This document shows, piece by piece, positions 1-5,671 of a stretch of DNA of 7,007 bases. Within the stretch, counting starts at the first letter, position 1, and each line of letters starts with the position of its first letter. The notes below the pieces were generated by a model, which saw only the letters and a list, made by a program, of their open reading frames with translations, ran no database searches and was not told the DNA's origin. This DNA comes from Methanomethylovorans sp. PtaU1.Bin073. Its GTDB lineage: Archaea; Halobacteriota; Methanosarcinia; Methanosarcinales; Methanosarcinaceae. The position numbers and the translations under genes are program-made. The stretch is from assembly GCA_002067265.1 (NCBI GenBank), contig MVQW01000202.1, positions 1 to 7,007 on the forward strand, read 5' to 3'.

Positions 1-621
1 TGCATACAGATAGCAAAGGCTCTTATTCTACTCTTCGAACCCACCCTTCCTGAAAAGATGGAGATCGCCTGGAAACAGATAGGTATGGACTCAGATGTGC
101 ATACAGCAGGATATGAAGAAGCTCTGGTGCCTGTCGTAGCAGGTACAAAGCTTTCCAACCCCAGCATTCTCTTCGATAAGATCGAAGATGCCAAGATCGA
201 TGAGATGACTGCCATTTCCAATGAGAGGGTACGCAAAGCTCTTGCAAAGGAAGCAGGTATAATCGAAGAGGAGCCTGTGGTAGTTCCTCTGAAAGATCAG
301 ATCACCTACGAGGATTTTGCAAAGGTGGATATCCGTGTCGGTAAGGTCCTTAGTGCAGAGAAGATAAAGAAATCCAAGAAACTGCTAAAACTGATGGTCG
401 ATGTCGGTGAACCAAAACCCAGGCAGATAGTTGCGGGTCTTGCAGAGTACTATCAGCCGGAAGAACTTGTAGGCAAGATCGTCAACGTTCTTGTAAATCT
501 CCAGCCTGCAAAACTTTGTGGCGTGGAGTCCCAAGGCATGCTATTGGCAGCTGATGCAGGCGAACGTGTGTCTCTGCTGACTCCTGACAAGGAAATGAAA
601 CCAGGATCTATTGTCAGATAA
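1..621 (+). CDS. metG: Methionine--tRNA ligase, C-terminal part (5' end outside window)
   Basis: The open frame runs in from base 1 with no start, so only the last 206 residues of methionyl-tRNA synthetase are visible. The enzyme charges tRNA-Met with methionine in the cytoplasm. Visible residues 1 to about 85 match the end of the helical anticodon-binding domain: the stretch around 'FEPTLPEKM' and 'W' is typical, and it is followed by a linker rich in E and V. Residues from about 100 to the end form the EMAPII-like tRNA-binding OB-fold (tRBD), with '[11 protein letters not shown]', '[11 protein letters not shown]', '[19 protein letters not shown]' and the terminal 'KPGSIVR'. In some archaea the tRBD is a separate protein; here it is fused. 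The catalytic HIGH and KMSKS motifs would lie upstream of the window. The TAA stop at 619-621 is followed by a candidate terminator and a convergent neighbour. Identity is very likely. Confidence 0.95.
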   Translation, partial: CIQIAKALILLFEPTLPEKMEIAWKQIGMDSDVHTAGYEEALVPVVAGTKLSNPSILFDKIEDAKIDEMTAISNERVRKALAKEAGIIEEEPVVVPLKDQITYEDFAKVDIRVGKVLSAEKIKKSKKLLKLMVDVGEPKPRQIVAGLAEYYQPEELVGKIVNVLVNLQPAKLCGVESQGMLLAADAGERVSLLTPDKEMKPGSIVR

Positions 622-623
622 GG

Positions 624-655
624 ATAAAAAGAAAAATCTAACTCCAAATTTGGAG
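624..655 (-). terminator. Candidate terminator for the minus-strand operon
   Basis: The perfect 14-bp palindrome CTCCAAATTTGGAG (642-655) is followed, read on the minus strand, by TAGATTTTTCTTTTTAT (624-640). That T-rich tract suits archaeal termination of the operon that ends with the CYTH gene at 691. It sits on the metG side of the other hairpin, so the two convergent signals are interleaved. Confidence 0.5.
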
Positions 656-663
656 CCAGTACA

Positions 664-710
664 CAGGTGCATTTATAATTGCACCTGCTGTTAATTTTTA
701 TTGCCTTTTT
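664..710 (+). terminator. Candidate terminator for metG (hairpin plus T-rich tract)
   Basis: Perfect 8-bp arms CAGGTGCA (664-671) and TGCACCTG (680-687) enclose an 8-nt A/T loop. On the + strand they are followed by T-rich sequence at 691-710 (TTAATTTTTATTGCCTTTTT). Archaeal termination depends mainly on the T-rich tract, and the hairpin is supporting evidence. The T-rich part overlaps the 3' end of the convergent gene. Confidence 0.55.
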
Positions 711-1221
711 CAAGCACCATCTCAAGGTAAGATGTCCTTATGGAGTCTTCCTTTCGGATGCCTAATGTTTCAAGAAATCTAAATATCTCTTCGCGGTGCT
801 CTTCAATGTTACTTTCAGCCTGTTTCTCAACCTCGATGAATTCTCCAAGCCCTTCAACTGAATCAAGAGCAATCGTCATACCTTGACAGCTGAAGATTTC
901 TCTTCTCTTACGGACTATCCCCGATTCAAAAAAACCAAGGGCTACAAGAATACTCCTTGCGCTGTCACCTTCTACTTCGGTTTCGAATTCCGGACGGGTC
1001 TTGGAAACGGAATCAAGCTTTTTTCCTTTATATGTGAGCACAGATCTTCCATCCACAGAGCGTATCCTCAATGCTTCGTCTGTTTCAGAAAAATCTCTCA
1101 CAGGAGAGTTATAATAGGTATCCAGGTGTTTCTGGATACCTTCCGGCTTTGCACCCATAGAGGCAAGTTTCTCACGAAGTGAAATGTGGCTTGCCCGGGC
1201 TTTTACTTCTATCTCTATCAT
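691..1221 (-). CDS. cyaB: CYTH-domain protein, class IV adenylate cyclase (CyaB)-like
   Basis: The 176-residue protein has the full CYTH layout, a beta-tunnel that binds triphosphates with metal. The ExExK signature is at the N-terminus (E3, E5, K7), with 'HLDTYYNSP' at 32-40, 'ALRIR' at 50-54, 'LTYKGKK' at 62-68, 'RPEFETEVE' at 76-84, 'RKRREIF' at 104-110 and 'ALDSVEGLGEFIEVE' at 118-132. The length is normal for the family. Members include class IV adenylate cyclases, thiamine-triphosphatases and inorganic triphosphatases. Archaeal copies are usually named CyaB, but cyclase activity cannot be read from sequence, so the substrate is open. The ATG lies one base after the stop of the DUF35 gene (TGA-A-ATG) and no strong ribosome-binding site is present. 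Translation by coupling or re-initiation is therefore likely, making this the last gene of the mevalonate-entry operon. Confidence 0.88.
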   Translation of the reverse strand: MIEIEVKARASHISLREKLASMGAKPEGIQKHLDTYYNSPVRDFSETDEALRIRSVDGRSVLTYKGKKLDSVSKTRPEFETEVEGDSARSILVALGFFESGIVRKRREIFSCQGMTIALDSVEGLGEFIEVEKQAESNIEEHREEIFRFLETLGIRKEDSIRTSYLEMVLEKGNKN

Positions 1222-1222
1222 T

Positions 1223-1612
1223 TCACTCAGGCACGAACTTGGTGCCGTAATATATCATGCCTTTCTCGCCGCTCTGGCCAAGTTTCCTGAACACGGGTCT
1301 TACTTTCATGCCTATCTTCATGGATGCCGGATCACCTATGATCTGGCTGGTGAGGCTTGGTCCTTCTTCAAGTTTCACGATGCCAAGCACGTAAGGTGTC
1401 TGTTTCTCGAAACCCTCGGCAGCAGTGTGGATTACTGTATATGTAAGAATTTCTCCCTTTCCACTAAACTTGAAGTTTTCCAGTTTACCATCACGTCGGC
1501 ATGTGGGGCACATGTTGCGGGGCGGATAGTAGTATGCTCCACAGTTAGTGCAGTGGGTACCTATCAGGTTATACCTGGCAACCTGTTTTCTCCAGAATCT
1601 CGGTACTGACAT
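1223..1612 (-). CDS. DUF35 OB-fold/zinc-ribbon protein of the thiolase-HMG-CoA synthase complex
   Basis: This 129-residue protein has an N-terminal helix ('MSVPRFWRK'), then a rubredoxin-like zinc ribbon with C21, C24, C35 and C38 ('CTNCGAYYYPPRNMCPTC'), then an OB-fold (about 45-129). The family (DUF35/DUF35_N) is known from a methanogen structure to bridge acetoacetyl-CoA thiolase and HMG-CoA synthase and to help hold the shared CoA site, so that acetoacetyl-CoA is channelled. The gene directly follows both partner genes, which supports that role here. ATG 1612 is preferred over an in-frame GTG at 1621. The GTG lies inside AGGTGATC, a strong Shine-Dalgarno sequence ideally spaced for ATG 1612, and family members commonly begin 'MSVxRFWR' (from memory). 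It is translationally coupled to the thiolase, whose stop codon lies inside this ribosome-binding site. Confidence 0.93.
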   Translation of the reverse strand: MSVPRFWRKQVARYNLIGTHCTNCGAYYYPPRNMCPTCRRDGKLENFKFSGKGEILTYTVIHTAAEGFEKQTPYVLGIVKLEEGPSLTSQIIGDPASMKIGMKVRPVFRKLGQSGEKGMIYYGTKFVPE

Positions 1613-1615
1613 CGT

Positions 1616-1623
1616 GATCACCT
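1616..1623 (-). promoter_or_regulatory. Ribosome-binding site of the DUF35 gene
   Basis: AGGTGATC on the minus strand is complementary to the archaeal 16S 3' tail. It ends 3 nt before ATG 1612 (5 nt after the AGGTGA core). It contains the TGA stop of the thiolase gene and the alternative GTG start at 1621, so it argues for the ATG. Confidence 0.8.
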
Positions 1624-2790
1624 GTCCCTCGAAAATATGTGTACTACAGCAGTGGCACCAGAACCTCCTACATTATGGGTCATACCAATCTCGGCTCCGT
1701 CCACCTGGCGTTTTCCGGCATCTCCGCGCAACTGTTCGACTATTTCCGCAGCCTGCTTGATACCTGTGGCACCAACGGGATGTCCACATGATTTAAGTCC
1801 ACCTGATGTGTTCACAGGTATCTTACCTCCGATAGCTGTGTTTCCTTCTTCGGTGAACCTGCCACCTTCTCCTTTCTTGACAAAGCCAAGATCTTCAATA
1901 GCACAGATCTCTGCAATGGTGAAGCAGTCATGCACTTCCACTAGGTCTATATCATTGGGTGTGAGTTTCGCCATCTTGAAGGCTCTTTTACCTGCTTCTA
2001 CACTAGCATCCAGGGTTGTGATATCCCTGCGGTCGTGAAGAGCAATGGTATCACTGGCCTGGCTTGTGGCTTTTACGTAAATTGGTGTATCAGTATATTT
2101 GTGGGCAATATCTGCAGGTGCAAGTATTACCGCTGCTGCACCGTCTGTAATGGGCGAGCAATCGAATATGTGCAGCGGATCAGCAACCATAATGGATTTC
2201 AGAACACTATCTACGGTTATATTGTTCCGATACTGTGCTATGGGGTTATGAATGCCGTTAGCGTGGTTCTTTACAGCTACCTGGGCCAGCTGTTCGCTGG
2301 TAGTGCCATACTTATGCATGTGCAACTTTGCTATCATGGCATAAAGTCCCGGGAAAGTTGCTCCCATTATGCCTTCCCATTCTCTGTCTGCGGCGGCTGC
2401 AAGGGCAGTCGATGCACTTGAGGAGGAGATATCTGTCATTTTTTCTACTCCGGCAGCTACTACTATGTCCTCATATCCAGATGCTACTGCATGTATACCT
2501 TGTCTAAGGGCTAATCCTCCGGAAGCACAGGCAGCTTCCACACGGGTTGCTGGCACATGGAGTTCCTTTGCAAGCCCTGCATAGTCTGCTATTAAAGCGC
2601 CTATGTGTTCCTGTTCTATGAACTGGCCACCGCTCATGTTACCTACTATGATCGCATCGATCTCTTCTCCGGTAACTCTGGCATCTTCCAACGCACCGAC
2701 ACCGGCTTCGGTAATGATGTCCCTTAAGGAAACATCCCAGTTTTCTCCAAATCTGGTGGTCTTTATACCAATAATTGCTACATCTCTCAT
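1618..2790 (-). CDS. Archaeal acetoacetyl-CoA thiolase (acetyl-CoA C-acetyltransferase)
   Basis: This 390-residue thiolase-superfamily enzyme condenses two acetyl-CoA to acetoacetyl-CoA, the first step of the mevalonate pathway. The nucleophile is C88 in 'VEAACASGG'. The other active-site blocks are 'EVHDCFT' (H287, C289), '[15 protein letters not shown]' (C335, H337) and the glycine-rich C-terminal '[10 protein letters not shown]' (373-382). 'SPITDGAAA' at 212-220 is also typical. It belongs to the SCP2-thiolase-like archaeal group rather than the bacterial PhaA/AtoB type. Length is normal. Start: an in-frame GTG at 2799 exists, but it lies inside the GAGGTGA ribosome-binding site that serves ATG 2790, and 'MRDVAIIG' is a natural thiolase N-terminus. 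The HMG-CoA synthase stop is 10 bases upstream. Translation is likely coupled on both sides. It is expected to form a complex with the synthase and the DUF35 protein. Confidence 0.95.
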   Translation of the reverse strand: MRDVAIIGIKTTRFGENWDVSLRDIITEAGVGALEDARVTGEEIDAIIVGNMSGGQFIEQEHIGALIADYAGLAKELHVPATRVEAACASGGLALRQGIHAVASGYEDIVVAAGVEKMTDISSSSASTALAAAADREWEGIMGATFPGLYAMIAKLHMHKYGTTSEQLAQVAVKNHANGIHNPIAQYRNNITVDSVLKSIMVADPLHIFDCSPITDGAAAVILAPADIAHKYTDTPIYVKATSQASDTIALHDRRDITTLDASVEAGKRAFKMAKLTPNDIDLVEVHDCFTIAEICAIEDLGFVKKGEGGRFTEEGNTAIGGKIPVNTSGGLKSCGHPVGATGIKQAAEIVEQLRGDAGKRQVDGAEIGMTHNVGGSGATAVVHIFSRDR

Positions 2791-2795
2791 TTTTC

Positions 2796-2802
2796 TCACC
2801 TC
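2796..2802 (-). promoter_or_regulatory. Ribosome-binding site of the thiolase gene
   Basis: GAGGTGA on the minus strand lies 5 nt (GAAAA) before ATG 2790. It overlaps the last bases of the HMG-CoA synthase stop codon (2801-2803) and contains the alternative GTG start at 2799, so it decides for the ATG. Confidence 0.8.
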
Positions 2803-3850
2803 ATGCCAGTCTTATTTTTCCCTTGTGCTTGGCATATGTTGCATAATCCACATATATTGGATCTGCCAGAAGCTCCATCACAGTAGGGGCTTTATTGCGT
2901 ATCTCTTCTATCTTGTCAGTTACTGTGAAACTAAAAGCGTCTGCACCGGCACCTGATCCAAAAGCGGTGGCAAAGATCCTGTCCCCGGGTTTTGCCTGGT
3001 CAAGAGTTGCAGCAATTCCCATCATGCATGATCCTGAATATGTGTTACCAAGCTTTGGAACTACAAGGCCTGGTTTTATCTGTTCCTTGCTGAAACCCAG
3101 CATGGATGCTGCACGGGATGGGAATTTACCATTTGGCTGGTGGAACACAGCATAATCATAATCTTCTGGTTTTGTACCCATTTTTGCAAGCAGTCCTTTT
3201 GCTGCATTTGTTACATGCTTAAAGTATCCAGGTTCACCGGTAAATCGTCCTCCATGCTCCGGATATGGCATGCCTTCCCTTCTCCAGAAGTCAGGAGTAT
3301 CAGTGGTAAAGGAATATGTGTCTTCAATGACTGCTACAAATTCTGACTCCTTGCTGCCTATTACAAAGGCTACACCTCCGGCAGCAGCAGTGTATTCCAG
3401 TGCATCGCCAGGTGCTCCCTGTGCAACATCAGATCCTATTGCCAATCCAAGATCTATCATTCCGGACTGCACAAGTCCCATACATGTCTGTATGGCAGCA
3501 GTTCCTGCCTTACATGCAAATTCATAATCTGCCGCTGTCAGGATGGGAGTAGCTTCCACAGCTTCTGCAACAATGGTACTGGTAGGTTTTACAGCATACG
3601 GATGGCTTTCGGATCCTGTGTATACTGCTCCTATCCTCTGGGCATCGATTCCTGATCTCTTTACTGCATTTCTTGCAGCTTCCACTGCAATAGTGGCTGC
3701 GTCCTCATCAAAATCAGGTAATGATTTTTCGTATACCATAAGACCTGATTTCAGGCTGTTGGCATCATCGCCCCAAACCCGGGCGATCTCGTCCACTTTG
3801 ATCCTATATCTTGGGATATAGGCTCCATATGAGATTATCCCTGCGCTCAT
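2801..3850 (-). CDS. Hydroxymethylglutaryl-CoA synthase, archaeal type (UPF0219)
   Basis: This 349-residue enzyme condenses acetoacetyl-CoA with acetyl-CoA to HMG-CoA, the precursor of mevalonate and of archaeal ether lipids. The catalytic triad is visible: general base E81 in '[12 protein letters not shown]', nucleophile C113 in 'YEFACKAGT', and H237 in '[10 protein letters not shown]'. 'KLGNTYSGS' (266-274) and '[10 protein letters not shown]' (297-306) are the further conserved thiolase-fold loops. It has the normal length of the archaeal form, shorter than eukaryotic enzymes. The N-terminus '[14 protein letters not shown]' is characteristic. ATG 3850 is preceded by GGTGA. Its stop runs into the thiolase ribosome-binding site, and the regulator gene ends 31 bases upstream. 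No well-placed promoter lies in that gap, so it is probably co-transcribed with the regulator. Confidence 0.96.
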   Translation of the reverse strand: MSAGIISYGAYIPRYRIKVDEIARVWGDDANSLKSGLMVYEKSLPDFDEDAATIAVEAARNAVKRSGIDAQRIGAVYTGSESHPYAVKPTSTIVAEAVEATPILTAADYEFACKAGTAAIQTCMGLVQSGMIDLGLAIGSDVAQGAPGDALEYTAAAGGVAFVIGSKESEFVAVIEDTYSFTTDTPDFWRREGMPYPEHGGRFTGEPGYFKHVTNAAKGLLAKMGTKPEDYDYAVFHQPNGKFPSRAASMLGFSKEQIKPGLVVPKLGNTYSGSCMMGIAATLDQAKPGDRIFATAFGSGAGADAFSFTVTDKIEEIRNKAPTVMELLADPIYVDYATYAKHKGKIRLA

Positions 3851-3854
3851 TTTT

Positions 3855-3859
3855 TCACC
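3855..3859 (-). promoter_or_regulatory. Ribosome-binding site of the HMG-CoA synthase gene
   Basis: GGTGA on the minus strand is separated from ATG 3850 by four A. A clear ribosome-binding site implies a leadered message, which favours read-through from the regulator gene over a leaderless start at this gene. Confidence 0.7.
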
Positions 3860-3881
3860 GATATTAAATATTAACTAAGTG

Positions 3882-4622
3882 TTATTCCATTACGTGGTAC
3901 TGACTGTATTTTTTAAGGTTCTCGATCAATTGGTCGAGATCCATTGTGGTGGCTAAAAGAGGCAACCTGTCTATCTCTGCCATCTTTTTTGCCATGGGAT
4001 CCAGTTCATTGCCTCTAAGTCCGTGTATTACCACTGCACCTGGCTTCAGATTTGTGACCCTTATAGCTACAAGTGGCGATTTCCCGGTTGTCACTTTTGT
4101 GAATATCAAAGCTCTTTCGGTACTCCATCCATAAAGTTTCTGAAACTCATGGGATGAAAGTTCGAGAATGGCTTTCTGGCTGTCAACTACTGTAAATCCA
4201 TAGAGGGGTTTTTCTATACCCCTATTTACAAAATCAGCTTCTATCAGGCTTGCCAGTTTGGCAAGTTGCATAGGAAATGTGTACTCGTAGGTTGCGTAGA
4301 CAGCTTTTGATGTGAGATCTGAGAAAAGTATACTTTCATAGGAATGTATCTTCTGTCCGCCTCTCAGTGAGTCTATTTCCAGTAGTGCCTCTACGATCCT
4401 GCTTACTATCAGCGTACCCGGGGATTTTCTCCTTCCACTTTCATAGTCACTTATAACTGAAGGGGATACTCCAAGGTAGCTTGATAGGTCCGTTTGGGGA
4501 ATCTCGAAATTTAGCCTCCATTTTTTCAGAGCTTCACCTGGTTTCTCTGAAAGTGTTATTTCACCGGCCATCTTTTCTGCGAGACGTTGGCGTATATTCT
4601 CACGAGATGCATTGTCAGCCAT
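3882..4622 (-). CDS. XRE-type HTH transcriptional regulator heading the HMG-CoA synthase operon
   Basis: From ATG 4622 the protein has 246 residues. A Cro/cI-type helix-turn-helix spans about 29-84: 'GEALKKWRLNFEIPQTDLSSYLGVSPSVISDYESGRRKSPG', with recognition helix around 'SPSVISDYESG' (that motif region is 53-63). The C-terminal part (about 95-246) is mixed alpha/beta. Its end ('GAVVIHGLRG' followed by 'IDRLPLLATTMDLDQLIENL') resembles a small-ligand-binding fold, possibly DRTGG-like; that is inference. From memory, HTH proteins of this type sit beside HMG-CoA synthase genes in other Euryarchaeota, so control of the operon and of itself is the likely role. An in-frame ATG at 4643 would add seven residues, but it lies between the TATA box and the expected transcription start, so ATG 4622, near-leaderless, is preferred. 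It could also regulate the divergent Cas4-like gene. Confidence 0.88.
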   Translation of the reverse strand: MADNASRENIRQRLAEKMAGEITLSEKPGEALKKWRLNFEIPQTDLSSYLGVSPSVISDYESGRRKSPGTLIVSRIVEALLEIDSLRGGQKIHSYESILFSDLTSKAVYATYEYTFPMQLAKLASLIEADFVNRGIEKPLYGFTVVDSQKAILELSSHEFQKLYGWSTERALIFTKVTTGKSPLVAIRVTNLKPGAVVIHGLRGNELDPMAKKMAEIDRLPLLATTMDLDQLIENLKKYSQYHVME

Positions 4623-4645
4623 TTCATATTCTAAACGAGGCATAC

Positions 4646-4659
4646 TTATATATATTTAA
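4646..4659 (-). promoter_or_regulatory. TATA box of the regulator/mevalonate operon
   Basis: TTAAATATATATAA on the minus strand is an archaeal box A. Its centre at about 4652 puts the transcription start near 4626, only a few bases before ATG 4622. There is no ribosome-binding site there, consistent with a leaderless or very short leader. The adjoining upstream bases (TTCG at 4660-4663 on this strand) would be the BRE and overlap the candidate operator. Confidence 0.6.
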
Positions 4660-4686
4660 CGAACGTCGAATCGTCGATTGACGAAC
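4659..4686. promoter_or_regulatory. Repeat-rich candidate operator in the divergent promoter region
   Basis: This 28-bp stretch holds several nested repeats. ACGAAC occurs at 4659-4664 and 4681-4686, 22 bp apart (two helical turns). CGTCGAAT (4664-4671) and CGTCGATT (4672-4679) are tandem 8-mers differing at one base. AATCG-T-CGATT (4669-4679) is a perfect inverted repeat around one base. It stands out from the A/T-rich surroundings and abuts the regulator's TATA box, where a repressor would block TBP/TFB. Binding by the adjacent XRE-type protein is inference. Confidence 0.5.
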
Positions 4687-4721
4687 AAAAGGGAACCATC
4701 AACCAAAGTTGTATTCACTTA

Positions 4722-4730
4722 TTTATATTA
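4722..4730 (+). promoter_or_regulatory. TATA box of the Cas4-like gene
   Basis: TTTATATTA is centred at about 4726, so transcription would begin near 4752-4754. That coincides with ATG 4754 and predicts a leaderless message. No ribosome-binding site precedes the ATG, in agreement. A second A/T-rich run (4739-4751) is too close to the start codon to serve as the box. Confidence 0.6.
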
Positions 4731-4753
4731 AAAATTCCTTATATTATATATAC

Positions 4754-5572
4754 ATGTCTTCTAATAACGCTGAACAAAACACAAACGTCTCTGACATAGT
4801 ATTGTATCTAAAATGTCCACGAAAAGTATACTATTCAAAGCGTGCTCAAAAAACAAAGCCGAAGGATAATGTTTCCTTTGTTGAGCATCTTCTCCTTAAG
4901 GAGCTTGGATTGAGATATCCACAGCTTTTAGGGTATGTTTCGTCAAAAGCCGATGACAAGAAAGACAAAATCCAAAGCGTATTCAATGAAGTATGTACTG
5001 AATTAAACATCATATATGCTTCTGAGCTTGAAGGGGTTTCAGAAGAAACAGTATCTGAAGCCATTGAGAAAGTAAATGCCTGCCTTGGAGATGTTGCCCT
5101 TAATGTGGCAGAGCTGCTTGAGGATGCAATCAACATATCTTTGGCAAAGGCGTTGTGCGGCATGGAAATGCAGCCTGTGCTATATGGGTCAAAAATGAAA
5201 GTTTCCGGCATACCTGCGGGTGTAGTTGAACTCGAAGGTTCACCGGTTCCGGTTATCGTCAAAACTGGCAAGTGTCCGGAGTATGGAGTATGGGCAGATG
5301 ACAGACTTCATCTGGCTGCATTTTCAATGCTTGTGCAGGAGATGCATAGTCACCCTATAGATGATGGAATCGTTATTTATTCAAGGTCTGGCTGCATAAG
5401 ACCTGTGAAAATAAGAGCAAATGACAGAAGACAGGTTCTTGGAGTATGCAGTAACATAAAGAAGATCAAAGGAGGTTTTCTGCCCGAAAGAAAAGAGATA
5501 CCTTTATGCCATGACTGTGAATATCTCGAAAGCTGTGATGTAAAATCATCCCTTGTGTCTAAGTTCTTCTGA
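4754..5572 (+). CDS. Cas4/RecB-like (DUF83-type) Fe-S protein, apparently without nuclease active site
   Basis: The 272-residue protein has the Cas4 frame. C21 is in 'YLKCPRKVYYSKR', and C252, C255 and C261 are in 'LCHDCEYLESC'; together they are the usual four ligands of a 4Fe-4S cluster. Between them lies a RecB-like core: 'KVSGIPAGVVELEGSPVPVIVKTG' (149-172; key residues A155, I168, K170) and 'DRLHLAAFSML' (183-193). Compared with active Cas4 ('GxIDxVV', 'VEIKTG', 'QLAAY'), the Asp is A155, the Glu is I168, and the Gln and Tyr are H186 and F190; only K170 remains. Nuclease activity is therefore unlikely, and a structural or DNA-binding role is inference. Residues about 60-130 form a helical insert with little similarity to known domains. 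No CRISPR array or other cas gene is visible. ATG 4754 is chosen over a TTG at 4709, which precedes the TATA box. Confidence 0.8.
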   Translation: MSSNNAEQNTNVSDIVLYLKCPRKVYYSKRAQKTKPKDNVSFVEHLLLKELGLRYPQLLGYVSSKADDKKDKIQSVFNEVCTELNIIYASELEGVSEETVSEAIEKVNACLGDVALNVAELLEDAINISLAKALCGMEMQPVLYGSKMKVSGIPAGVVELEGSPVPVIVKTGKCPEYGVWADDRLHLAAFSMLVQEMHSHPIDDGIVIYSRSGCIRPVKIRANDRRQVLGVCSNIKKIKGGFLPERKEIPLCHDCEYLESCDVKSSLVSKFF

Positions 5573-5586
5573 TCTTCGATCAAACA

Positions 5587-5597
5587 TTTTCTTTTTT
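5587..5597 (+). terminator. T-rich candidate terminator after the Cas4-like gene
   Basis: TTTTCTTTTTT begins 14 bases after the TGA stop and is preceded by a small GATC-TTC-GATC stem (5571-5581). A T-rich tract of this kind is enough for archaeal termination, though some read-through into the next gene is possible. Confidence 0.45.
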
Positions 5598-5611
5598 GTG
5601 TTCCCATCTTG

Positions 5612-5622
5612 CTTATATGTAA
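5612..5622 (+). promoter_or_regulatory. Candidate TATA box of the coiled-coil protein gene
   Basis: CTTATATGTAA lies about 55 bases before ATG 5672, which would give a leader of roughly 30 nt. The leader ends with GGTAA (5663-5667), a weak ribosome-binding site 4 nt before the ATG. The gene may thus be transcribed separately from the Cas4-like gene. Confidence 0.4.
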
Positions 5623-5671
5623 TCAATGCCATCCATAAACTGTATCAGAATTCACTTTTTTTGGTAAGAAT

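Noticed and set aside
883..1609. Plus-strand open frames opposite the CYTH and DUF35 genes
   Set aside because: They lie antisense to genes with clear catalytic or zinc-binding motifs, have no recognisable domain, and reflect codon bias of the true genes.
1637..3821. Several plus-strand open frames opposite the thiolase and HMG-CoA synthase genes
   Set aside because: They are low-complexity (S, P, A-rich) antisense shadows of two well-conserved enzymes, with no ribosome-binding sites or promoters.
3861..3875. TATA-like sequence TTAATATTTAATAT before the HMG-CoA synthase gene
   Set aside because: A start about 26 bases downstream would fall inside the coding region, past the ATG and its ribosome-binding site, so it is unlikely to be the operon's promoter.
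4846..5271. Minus-strand 141-residue frame opposite the Cas4-like gene
   Set aside because: It is very serine-rich and without motif, while the plus-strand frame has all Cas4 cysteine motifs; it is a shadow.
4754..5572. CRISPR-Cas locus suggested by the Cas4-like gene
   Set aside because: No array of regularly spaced direct repeats and no cas1, cas2 or effector gene is present in the window, and the Cas4-like active site is degenerate.
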